Below are positions 16,269 through 23,895 of a DNA stretch of 64,000 nt, piece after piece; position 1 is the first letter of the stretch; each line of letters begins with the position of its first letter. The notes under the pieces are model-generated. The model searched no databases. It worked only from the letters and a program-made list of their open reading frames with translations, and was not told the DNA's origin. The position numbers were made by a program, and so were the translations under genes. Origin of the DNA: Bacteroidales bacterium (lineage in GTDB: Bacteria; Bacteroidota; Bacteroidia; Bacteroidales; P3); assembly GCA_017962545.1 (NCBI GenBank), contig JAGCVD010000009.1:19447-83446 (forward strand), given 5' to 3'.

Positions 16269-17321
16269 ATGAAAAAAATAGTTTTGATAATGCTCATGGT
16301 GCTGCCGCTGATGGCTGGCGCACAGACCAAAATCAAAGAGACCGCTGTGCCGCGCAGCGTCCTGCTGGCGTTGGAAAAAACCTACGACAGTTACAAGGTG
16401 CGCACCTGGTACCAGGCCCCCGGCCAGTACATCGCCGAGGTGGTTATCGACGGTCAGAACGGCCGCGCTTACTTCACCGCCGGCGGCGACTGGCAGTATA
16501 GCACCTTCCCCGTCAAAGCCGAGGAATGCCCCACGCTGATGAATACCTACTTCGTCAACAACTACCCGGGCTACCGCATCAAGAGCATCGACTTCATCGA
16601 GGAGATGAACGGTGACAACTACTACCGCATGATTATCGTCAAGAAGGGCATTGCCGAGGCCGACTGCGAGATGATTTTCGACACCCGCGGAAAACTCATG
16701 AAGAGCAATGCCCCCGACCCTGATGCCGTCAAGCGCGACTACTACACGCGCCATAGTCCCGACATGACCGACCAGAAAGTCAACGAACAGGCTGGTACGC
16801 AGACTAGCCGTCTCACTCAGCGTCCAGCCCCCGTGGTCGACGAACCCCAGGTCGAGATTTTTACCCCCAGCGAGGCCGTCGTTGCTGCCTTCCAGAAGCA
16901 GATGGGCAAGCGCATCACCGCTGGTCCCGAGTGGGTCAACCGCAACGACGAGTATGCTGTGGCTTACTTTAGCAATGCACAGAAAGTCAAAATGGAGGCC
17001 GTCTACAGTCTGGCTGACGACCGTCCCATCATGACCGGCAAGGTGCTCGCCAAAGACCGCTACAACAGCACCATACTCAAATACCTGGCCGAGAAATTCG
17101 CCGGCGAGAAATATAAGATTGAGAAGATGGTGGTCTACGAATTCAACTCTAAGTATCGCGACCCTGTCAGCGGCAAGAAGCCCAAGCCTTACACCTACGT
17201 CGTCGTCAGCCAGAAGGTCAAAGGCACCAAGGAGACCAAGTTCATCCGCATGGAGTTCAATAGCAGCGGCCAGTTCATCGACCTCCTTGCCCAACCCCTT
17301 GACGAAAAAGACGTCCAGTAA
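16269..17321 (+). CDS. Secreted PepSY-like protein, two repeats
   Basis: A 350-residue exported protein. MKKIVLIMLMVLPLMAGAQ is a Sec signal peptide ending in the A-x-A-Q form common in this phylum. The mature protein shows two related modules. The first runs from about residue 25 to 145 (AVPRSVLLALEKTYDSYKV ... MIFDTRGKLMKSN), the second from about 200 to the end (VVAAFQKQMGKRITAGPEW ... EFNSSGQFIDLL). This pattern of a helix followed by strands, ending in a 'Fdxx Gk' strand, is that of Bacteroidota PepSY-like (BLIP-like) periplasmic proteins. Their function is not established; inhibition or binding roles have been proposed. It stands alone between the repeat-rich purA 3' region and a terminator. 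Confidence 0.7.
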   Translation: MKKIVLIMLMVLPLMAGAQTKIKETAVPRSVLLALEKTYDSYKVRTWYQAPGQYIAEVVIDGQNGRAYFTAGGDWQYSTFPVKAEECPTLMNTYFVNNYPGYRIKSIDFIEEMNGDNYYRMIIVKKGIAEADCEMIFDTRGKLMKSNAPDPDAVKRDYYTRHSPDMTDQKVNEQAGTQTSRLTQRPAPVVDEPQVEIFTPSEAVVAAFQKQMGKRITAGPEWVNRNDEYAVAYFSNAQKVKMEAVYSLADDRPIMTGKVLAKDRYNSTILKYLAEKFAGEKYKIEKMVVYEFNSKYRDPVSGKKPKPYTYVVVSQKVKGTKETKFIRMEFNSSGQFIDLLAQPLDEKDVQ

Positions 17322-17352
17322 GGGAGGGCGAAGCCGCCGTCAGACACTATGT

Positions 17353-17390
17353 GTGCCGACAACCGATATGAGGTGGTCGGCACTTCTTTT
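17353..17390 (+). terminator. Terminator after the PepSY-like gene
   Basis: GTGCCGAC / GTCGGCAC, an 8-bp perfect stem with a 15-base loop, is followed by TTCTTTTTAT. It lies between the converging PepSY-like and mfd genes. Confidence 0.65.
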
Positions 17391-17429
17391 TATGGTGTCT
17401 TCGACTATGAAGACGGGCGACAGGTGATC

Positions 17430-20400
17430 TTAATTATTAACCAGCGAGCGCATCTGTTCCAGAGCGTCGGCAATGGTGGGAATGCGGTCAATGGAGAGGC
17501 TGAGGCGGTCGGGCGTCTCCTTGAGGTGTACGCGCTGGGGGTTGTTCTGGGCGTATCGGATGAGCTGGGCGAAGCCTGTGCTGCTGTAGAAGGGGCTCTC
17601 GGGATTGCTCACCAGATGGCATACCATACGACCCTGCCGGAGGATGAGTTTCTCGATACCGAACTCCTTGGCCATACGGCGCAAGGTGATGGTGCTGATG
17701 AGTTCGTTGACACAGGGCGGCACAGGCCCGAAACGGTCCTGCAGCCGGTTGCGGTAGGCCGCCAGCTCCTCCTCGGAGGTTAGTTCATTTAATTCCTTAT
17801 AGAGTACCAGGCGCTCGGTGCCAGATGTGACATAGTCATCGGGCAGCAGCACCTCGAGGTCGGTCTCGATGGTGCATTCGCGCACATACTCTTTGCGTTC
17901 CTCGGCTTCGGCGGCGAAGAGCTCTTTGAAGTCGGTTTCCTTGAGTTCGTCAATGGCCTCGTTGAGTATTTTGTGGTACATGTCGTAACCTATCTCGGAG
18001 ATGAATCCTGATTGCTCGGCGCCGAGGATATTGCCGGCGCCGCGGATGTCGAGGTCGCGCATGGCGATGTTGAATCCGCTACCTATGGAGGAAAATTCCT
18101 CGATGGCGCGCAGACGCCGCTGGGCGTCGTCGGTGAGGGTGAGGTAGGAGGGGATGAGCAGATAGCAGAAAGCCTTGCGGTTCGAACGACCCACGCGGCC
18201 GCGCATCTGGTGGAGGTCGCTGAGACCGAACTGGTGGGCATTATTGATAATCATGGTGTTGGCGTTGGGGATGTCGAGGCCGTTCTCGACGATGCTGGTG
18301 GCCACCAGCACGTCGATATCACCTTCGACGAAGCGCATCAAGGTCTCCTCGGCATCTTTCCCGTCCATACGCCCATGCGCCATCGCCACGCGGGCGTCGG
18401 GTACCAGGCGTTGGACGAGACCCGCCATCTCGGGAAGGTTCTCCACACGGTTGCTGATGAAGAAAGTTTGTCCGTTGCGGCTCATCTCGTAACTGATGGC
18501 GTCGCGGATAAGCTCCTCGTTGAAGTCGCTGAGCTCGGTCTCGATGGGTTGGCGGTTGGGTGGCGGTGTCTGGATAACTGAGAGGTCGCGGGCGCCCATC
18601 AGCGAGAACTGCAAAGTGCGGGGGATGGGGGTGGCTGTGAGGGTCAGGCAGTCGACGCCCACTTTCATCTGTTTCAGCTTCTCCTTCACGCTGACGCCGA
18701 ATTTCTGTTCTTCGTCAATGATGAGCAGTCCTAGGTCCTTGAACTTGAGTTCCTTGTTGGTGATGGCATGGGTGCCTATGAGGATGTCTATCTTGCCACT
18801 CTCCACGTCGCGGTATATCTGTGTCTTCTCCTTGGCGGTGCGGAAGCGGTTGAGGTAGTCGATACGCACAGGCATGTCTTTCAGTCGTTCGCTGAAAGTG
18901 TTGTAGTGTTGGAAGGCGAGCACCGTTGAGGGCACAAGCACGGCCACCTGCTTGGAGTCGCAGCAGGCTTTGAAAGCGGCTCGGATGGCCACCTCGGTCT
19001 TTCCGAAGCCCACGTCGCCGCAGACGAGACGGTCCATAGGAGCCTGTTCTTCCATGTCTTGTTTCACGGCCAGGGTGGCTTTCATCTGGTCGGGGGTGTC
19101 CTCATAGAGGAAGCTGGCCTCCAACTCCGTTTGCATCGAGCCGTCGGGCGAAAAAGCGAAGCCGCGCGAGGCCTTGCGTTTGGCGTAGAGGGCTATCAGG
19201 TCGCGGGCGATATCCTTGACTTGGCGCTTGGTTTTCTGCTTGAGCACCTGCCAAGTGTTCGAGCCCAGCCTGTTCAGCTGGGGAGCCTCGCCTTCGCGGC
19301 CCACGTAGCGGCTGATTTTGTGCAGGCCGTGGATGCTGATGTATAGAACGTCATTGTTCTTGTATATCAGTCGTATCAGTTCCTGGCTCTTGCCGTTCTG
19401 TGTCACCTTTTCAAGACCGCTGAAGCGCCCCACGCCGTAGTCGATATGAGTCACATAGTCGCCCGGTTTCAGCTCGAAAAGCTCTTTCAGCGTCATTGCT
19501 TCATGGGTGGCACGCAGGTCGCGGACGGTGTATTTGTGGTAGCGGTCGAAAATCTCGTGGTCGGTGAAGCAGAGCACGCACTCATCGTGGTCGATGAATC
19601 CGTGGCTTAGGTTGAAAGTTATCAGTTCGCAATTGGCAGTTGGCAGTAATACTTTCTTTAAACGCTTCTCCTGGCTGTCGTTGCTGACGGTGATGATGAG
19701 GCGGTAGCCTTTGTCGGCGTATTGAGAGAGAGTGTCGGTCAGCAGGTCGAACTGTTTGTGGAACATCGGCTGGGGTTCGCTGTTCACCGTCACCTTCTCG
19801 GCTTGCGAGAAATAGTGGCTATTACCGTATTCCACGATGTTCTTCTCCAGCAGGCTGTGAAGGAATTCGTTGGGTGTGCAGCATAGCTCTTCGGGCTTGG
19901 GTAAGGTGCCCAGGATGGGATGAGCAGTGTCGGCTTGACGTTCGTTGTAGCCTTTTTGCACTTCGCCCAGCAGGTTCTCCATACGGCTGGCGACCATCAT
20001 CAGACTCTGGGTCCATACAATGTCGTTGCTGCTAAAATATTCTAGGAGAGAGACCATCTTGCCTGGCTTGTCTGACGAGTCCGGCATGTCGGACATCCGA
20101 GGAACGATATCGATGCGGTCCAGTTGTTTGACGCTGAGCTGGCTTACGGGGTCGTAGGTGCGCAGAGAGTCGATGCGGTCATCAAAGAATTCGATGCGGT
20201 AGGGGAGGTCGGAGGCGAAAGAAAAGACGTCCACTATCCCGCCACGTACAGCATACTGGCCGGGGTCCACCACAAAGTCCTCACGCTCGAACCCCATCTC
20301 CTGCAACTGTTCCACCACCTCCCACATGTCGATATTATCCTCTGTCGCTCGACAGAGACGTAGCGTATTGCTGGTCAGCACGCCACTCGACACCACTTTC

Positions 20401-20780
20401 TCACTCAGCGCCTCGGGATAAGTGACAACCGTTAGCGGTGTTCCAGCGGCAAGCTCTTTCACCACCTCGCTGCGCATCAGTATGTTGGCATTGTCGGCCT
20501 GTTCGGCATCGTATTGGTAGGCTTTGCGGTAACTTGTCGGGAAAAGCATTACGGGGGTGCTGAGCAGAGCCTCCAGGTCGTTCTGCAGATAGAAAGCCTC
20601 CTCTTTGTTGGATGCAATTACCATCTGGTTGGCTGTGGAGAGGCGAGCGCCCACTGAGGCAGTCACCACGGCGGGCAACGAAGCAGTCATACCGTCAATA
20701 TGTATGCGTGCTCCACGTGTGCGCAAGAGGATGGTCAGCCGCTCCACCACGGCACTGTCGTTGTAAATCTCTCTAATCAT
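17430..20780 (-). CDS. mfd: Transcription-repair coupling factor
   Basis: A 1116-residue DNA translocase that removes RNA polymerase stalled at lesions and recruits UvrA. Layout: a UvrB-like N-terminal region (residues 1-350), the RNA-polymerase interaction domain with GDYVTHIDYGVGRFSGL, then the helicase core. Walker A is GDVGFGKTEVAIRAAF, Walker B region IIDEEQKFGV, and motif TATPIPRTLQ. The TRG region RGRVGRSNRKAFCYL and a C-terminal autoinhibitory domain complete it. The ATG overlaps the porX stop by four bases (ATGA), so the nine codons upstream in the same frame are not used. Residues about 378-387 (LLPTANCELI) are encoded by degenerate heptamer repeats where the family normally has a short linker before the conserved GFID strand. 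Confidence 0.95.
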   Translation of the reverse strand: MIREIYNDSAVVERLTILLRTRGARIHIDGMTASLPAVVTASVGARLSTANQMVIASNKEEAFYLQNDLEALLSTPVMLFPTSYRKAYQYDAEQADNANILMRSEVVKELAAGTPLTVVTYPEALSEKVVSSGVLTSNTLRLCRATEDNIDMWEVVEQLQEMGFEREDFVVDPGQYAVRGGIVDVFSFASDLPYRIEFFDDRIDSLRTYDPVSQLSVKQLDRIDIVPRMSDMPDSSDKPGKMVSLLEYFSSNDIVWTQSLMMVASRMENLLGEVQKGYNERQADTAHPILGTLPKPEELCCTPNEFLHSLLEKNIVEYGNSHYFSQAEKVTVNSEPQPMFHKQFDLLTDTLSQYADKGYRLIITVSNDSQEKRLKKVLLPTANCELITFNLSHGFIDHDECVLCFTDHEIFDRYHKYTVRDLRATHEAMTLKELFELKPGDYVTHIDYGVGRFSGLEKVTQNGKSQELIRLIYKNNDVLYISIHGLHKISRYVGREGEAPQLNRLGSNTWQVLKQKTKRQVKDIARDLIALYAKRKASRGFAFSPDGSMQTELEASFLYEDTPDQMKATLAVKQDMEEQAPMDRLVCGDVGFGKTEVAIRAAFKACCDSKQVAVLVPSTVLAFQHYNTFSERLKDMPVRIDYLNRFRTAKEKTQIYRDVESGKIDILIGTHAITNKELKFKDLGLLIIDEEQKFGVSVKEKLKQMKVGVDCLTLTATPIPRTLQFSLMGARDLSVIQTPPPNRQPIETELSDFNEELIRDAISYEMSRNGQTFFISNRVENLPEMAGLVQRLVPDARVAMAHGRMDGKDAEETLMRFVEGDIDVLVATSIVENGLDIPNANTMIINNAHQFGLSDLHQMRGRVGRSNRKAFCYLLIPSYLTLTDDAQRRLRAIEEFSSIGSGFNIAMRDLDIRGAGNILGAEQSGFISEIGYDMYHKILNEAIDELKETDFKELFAAEAEERKEYVRECTIETDLEVLLPDDYVTSGTERLVLYKELNELTSEEELAAYRNRLQDRFGPVPPCVNELISTITLRRMAKEFGIEKLILRQGRMVCHLVSNPESPFYSSTGFAQLIRYAQNNPQRVHLKETPDRLSLSIDRIPTIADALEQMRSLVNN
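19620..19647. repeat. In-frame heptamer array in mfd (TGGCAGT, 2 perfect + 2 degenerate)
   Basis: TATCAGT, TCGCAAT, TGGCAGT, TGGCAGT make 28 bases. On the coding strand it reads as ACTGCCA units and encodes PTANCEL between two conserved mfd segments. Confidence 0.6.
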
Positions 20781-22339
20781 TGTTCCTTGGGTACCAGTGT
20801 CACCCACGGCACCAGCGTCTCCTCCATCGAGATGCCGCCGTGTTGGAATGTGCCTGTATAGAGCTTCACGTATTCGTTGTAGTTGTTGGGATAGGCGAAG
20901 AAGTCGCCTGCACGGGCGAAGATATAGGGCGAAGTTACATGGCGGCGGGGCAGGAACAGTTGCGACGGGTCTTTCACTTCGAACACCTCCTTGGCAGTGT
21001 AGTCCAGCAGGCGCCCTTGTTTGTAGCGTAGATTCACGCTCACGTCGCGGTCGCCGCGCACCCTTACTGGATGTTCCACGCGTGTCGACCCGTGGTCGGT
21101 GGTGATGATAACTCTCGTGTTACGTTCCGACAGCGCTTTCAGCAGCTCTATTAGCGGCGAATGTTCCAACCACGACAGCGTTAGCGAGCGGTAGGCACGG
21201 TCGCTGTCGGCCAGCTGGCGCACCACATCGCTGTCGGTCGAAGCGTGCGAGAGCATATCCACAAAGTTGTATATTATTACATTTAGAGGATTGCGCATCA
21301 GCTCGTCCACACGCTCCACCAGCCGCCGTCCGTATTGTGCGTTGAGCACCTTGTTGTACGAATGTTTGATGTTCAGCCCGTGGCGGCGCAGGTTCTCCTC
21401 CAGCAGCTGGTCTTCGTATTGGTTCTTGTAGCCCGTCTCGTCCTCGTTCACCCAGTACTGAGGGTATTTGCGTTCAATCTCGCTGGGCATCAGGCCTGCG
21501 AACATCGCATTACGGGCAAACTGCGTCGTCGTCGGCAGGATGGTATAGTACAATTCGTCTCGTTCCACACGCAGGAATCTTTCAATGGCAGGTTGAACAA
21601 ACTTCCATTGGTCGTAGCGGAAATTGTCGATGACGATGAGGAAAGTGGACGGCTGGCTGCCAGCGGTCAGCATCGGCATCAACCGTTGCGCCAGCACAGT
21701 GTGGCTCATCAGGGGCTTCTCCTCGCGTCCTCCAATCCAGTCCAGATAGAGCGCTTCATAGAAGCGGCCGAATTGCGCGTTGGCTTCGCGGCGTTGCGAC
21801 AGGAAAATGTCGTGGATATTGTCGTCGTCCACCCCTGCCAGCTCCAGATCCCAGTACACCAACCTTCGGTACATGTCCTCCCAGTCACCTGTCGTCCGGC
21901 AGTCGCCCAACTGCATCCCGATTTCGCGGAACTGTTGCTGGTAGCCCATCGTGCTGTGTTCGCTCTGCAGCCTTCTCCGTTCAGTGTGCTTCTTCACGGT
22001 CAGCAGCAGTTGGCTGGGGCTCACGGGTTTGATGAGGTAGTCGCTGATTTTGCCACCTAGCGCATCGTCCATGATGTGTTCCTCCTCGCTTTTGGTAATC
22101 ATCACCACTGGAAGCTGGGGCCATTGCTCCTTGATGATTTTCAGCGTGTCGATGCCGCTCAGGCCGGGCATCTGCTCGTCAAGGAACACCATCTCGACCG
22201 TCGTCTCGGCAAGGGTGTCCAGCGCATCGCGTCCCGATGTCACGGGGAGCACATGGTATCCACGCTCCTCTAAAAACAAAATATGTGGCCGCAACAGGTC
22301 TATCTCGTCGTCGGCCCAAAGTATTGTCACATTGCTCAT
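20777..22339 (-). CDS. porX: PorX-type T9SS response regulator with PglZ effector domain
   Basis: A 520-residue cytoplasmic protein. Residues 1-120 are a receiver domain: acidic pocket D10-D11, phospho-acceptor D54 in MVFLDEQMPGLSG, and the conserved Lys in DYLIKPVSPSQL. After a helical linker (about 120-215), the rest is a PglZ/alkaline-phosphatase-like domain with LIVIDNFRYDQWK and ITTDHGSTRVEHP, which carry the metal-binding Asp and His residues. The closing NEYVKLYTGTFQHGGISMEE is highly typical of PorX. In Porphyromonas gingivalis PorX works with PorY and SigP to control type IX secretion. An upstream TTG allows 18 more codons, but the ATG at MSNVTILW gives the normal receiver start. Its stop overlaps mfd. 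No porY or sigP is nearby. Confidence 0.9.
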   Translation of the reverse strand: MSNVTILWADDEIDLLRPHILFLEERGYHVLPVTSGRDALDTLAETTVEMVFLDEQMPGLSGIDTLKIIKEQWPQLPVVMITKSEEEHIMDDALGGKISDYLIKPVSPSQLLLTVKKHTERRRLQSEHSTMGYQQQFREIGMQLGDCRTTGDWEDMYRRLVYWDLELAGVDDDNIHDIFLSQRREANAQFGRFYEALYLDWIGGREEKPLMSHTVLAQRLMPMLTAGSQPSTFLIVIDNFRYDQWKFVQPAIERFLRVERDELYYTILPTTTQFARNAMFAGLMPSEIERKYPQYWVNEDETGYKNQYEDQLLEENLRRHGLNIKHSYNKVLNAQYGRRLVERVDELMRNPLNVIIYNFVDMLSHASTDSDVVRQLADSDRAYRSLTLSWLEHSPLIELLKALSERNTRVIITTDHGSTRVEHPVRVRGDRDVSVNLRYKQGRLLDYTAKEVFEVKDPSQLFLPRRHVTSPYIFARAGDFFAYPNNYNEYVKLYTGTFQHGGISMEETLVPWVTLVPKEQ

Positions 22340-22444
22340 ACATCCGAATAACGCACCCGGCAAAAAAATATTGTGAAAACATTTCGAAGGCAATAAAAAA
22401 ACGAAACGCGCGTTATTAACAAAAAATATTTAAAAACGGGTACT

Positions 22445-23887
22445 ATGAAAAGAATAATCACCATGTTGTTGCTGGCGTTGCCGGCACTGTCGGCAATGGC
22501 GCAGCCGGCAATGACGAAAGGTATGGAGGGCAAGCATCTCTCGGTCGACGACTTGACCGAGGCGCGCTATGTGGGCACGCAGGACAACCTGGATGCATGG
22601 ATAATGGAGGGGCGTAAGCATGTCAAGCAGGTCGTGCTGACCGACCTCAATCTCGTCCCCGTGTCGGTGGCCCCCATCGAGGGCAGCGGCAACAAAGAGG
22701 TGCTGGCCGCCAGCATCGACGGTAACCGTACCGGCGTGTTGTTGGTTGAACGTAGCAGCCGCCGTACCACTGTTTTCCGTTGCGAGGTCGATGCCGACAG
22801 CCGCGCCATAGTGGAAAGTTTCGACACAGTAGTCGTCTTCGACTATGGCCGCAAAGACGACTGCATGGTGTGGGCCGCCACATCGCCTTCCGGCCTTTTC
22901 AACGCCCTCATCTGTGTCGCACAGATGAACGAATCTATGCAGTATAGTACCTATTCCGTCTTGTTCGACAGCCGTATGCGTAAAGTCTGGGACAAGGAAT
23001 ACGCCCTGGGGTCGTTGCATGACGTGTGGGTGACTGATGCAGGCCGTGTGGTGACCTTGGGCGAGGAGCGTGAGGGTGAGGAGACACATTTTATCTTCAA
23101 CCTCCTCGATTCGGTGCGTGCTGTCACTTATGATGCAGCAGTGAAGTGCGATCCTCTGCAGGAGCTCCATCTGGCTAATGTCGTGGGCGGCCGTGCTATA
23201 GTCATAGGTACCTACCGTCCTGAAGGGGGCAAGAAAGCCGAGAAACTGACGGAAGGGGTCATCACGATGGCTTTTGACATAGACTCGGCAATGATTGCGG
23301 GCATCATGATGCGTCCTTTCCAGAATGAGGATATGAATATCTTCCTCAACATGAAGACCAAGAAGATACAGAAAGAACAGCAGTGCGACCATATTGTCAC
23401 CTTGGGTTGCGTGGCGACGCCTTATGGTGCAGTGTTGGCTTTGGGTCGCAATCTAGAGATTGAGAAGAGCAGCAATAGCGGCAGTGTGACGCGAGAGGGT
23501 CATGGTATGGGCGTTAATCTGGTGGCGACAGACACGTCCGGACGGGTGCGCTGGGTGCGTAACTTGAGACGCAACGATATGTCGAAAGAGGGTGGCGTTC
23601 CCAGATTGGGTGTGGCTTCTGCTGATGGCAAAGTCTGCATTTCCAAGTCTGAGGGTGCCAAGTATCCGGAGATATATGATATCAGTGACGACGCCAAGCA
23701 GTTCGAGGTGGGCGGCAAGGGAAATATGGTTGTCTACACGGTCGATGCTGATGGCGTCACAGAGAAGCTGCTGTTGGAACGCAAGTCGAAGCAGACGATT
23801 TTTCGGTCTTTGACCCGTGCCGACGGCACATTGCTGATGTTCAGCAACAATTCTAAGAAAACGCGACTGACGGAGTTGAGGTTCTAA
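22445..23887 (+). CDS. Secreted protein of unknown function
   Basis: A 480-residue protein with a clear Sec signal peptide, MKRIITMLLLALPALSAMAQ, cut after Ala-Gln or nearby. The mature part has many short strand-turn-strand stretches (RRTTVFRCEVDADSRAIVES, RVVTLGEEREGEETHFIFNL, HIVTLGCVATPYGAVLALG), compatible with a beta-propeller-like periplasmic or surface protein. It has no lipobox and no T9SS C-terminal sorting domain. I do not recognise the family. It is divergent from porX and is followed 8 bases later by uvrA, so it may be co-transcribed with that gene. The coding quality and long frame make it clearly real. Confidence 0.7.
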   Translation: MKRIITMLLLALPALSAMAQPAMTKGMEGKHLSVDDLTEARYVGTQDNLDAWIMEGRKHVKQVVLTDLNLVPVSVAPIEGSGNKEVLAASIDGNRTGVLLVERSSRRTTVFRCEVDADSRAIVESFDTVVVFDYGRKDDCMVWAATSPSGLFNALICVAQMNESMQYSTYSVLFDSRMRKVWDKEYALGSLHDVWVTDAGRVVTLGEEREGEETHFIFNLLDSVRAVTYDAAVKCDPLQELHLANVVGGRAIVIGTYRPEGGKKAEKLTEGVITMAFDIDSAMIAGIMMRPFQNEDMNIFLNMKTKKIQKEQQCDHIVTLGCVATPYGAVLALGRNLEIEKSSNSGSVTREGHGMGVNLVATDTSGRVRWVRNLRRNDMSKEGGVPRLGVASADGKVCISKSEGAKYPEIYDISDDAKQFEVGGKGNMVVYTVDADGVTEKLLLERKSKQTIFRSLTRADGTLLMFSNNSKKTRLTELRF

Positions 23888-23895
23888 GCGTTAAG

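Noticed and set aside
15198-17294. A 698-codon minus-strand frame antisense to the PepSY-like gene and the purA 3' end
   Set aside because: It mirrors two well-supported genes, its composition is Val/Leu/His/Gly-rich as expected for the antisense of GC-biased codons, and it shows no motif or plausible start.
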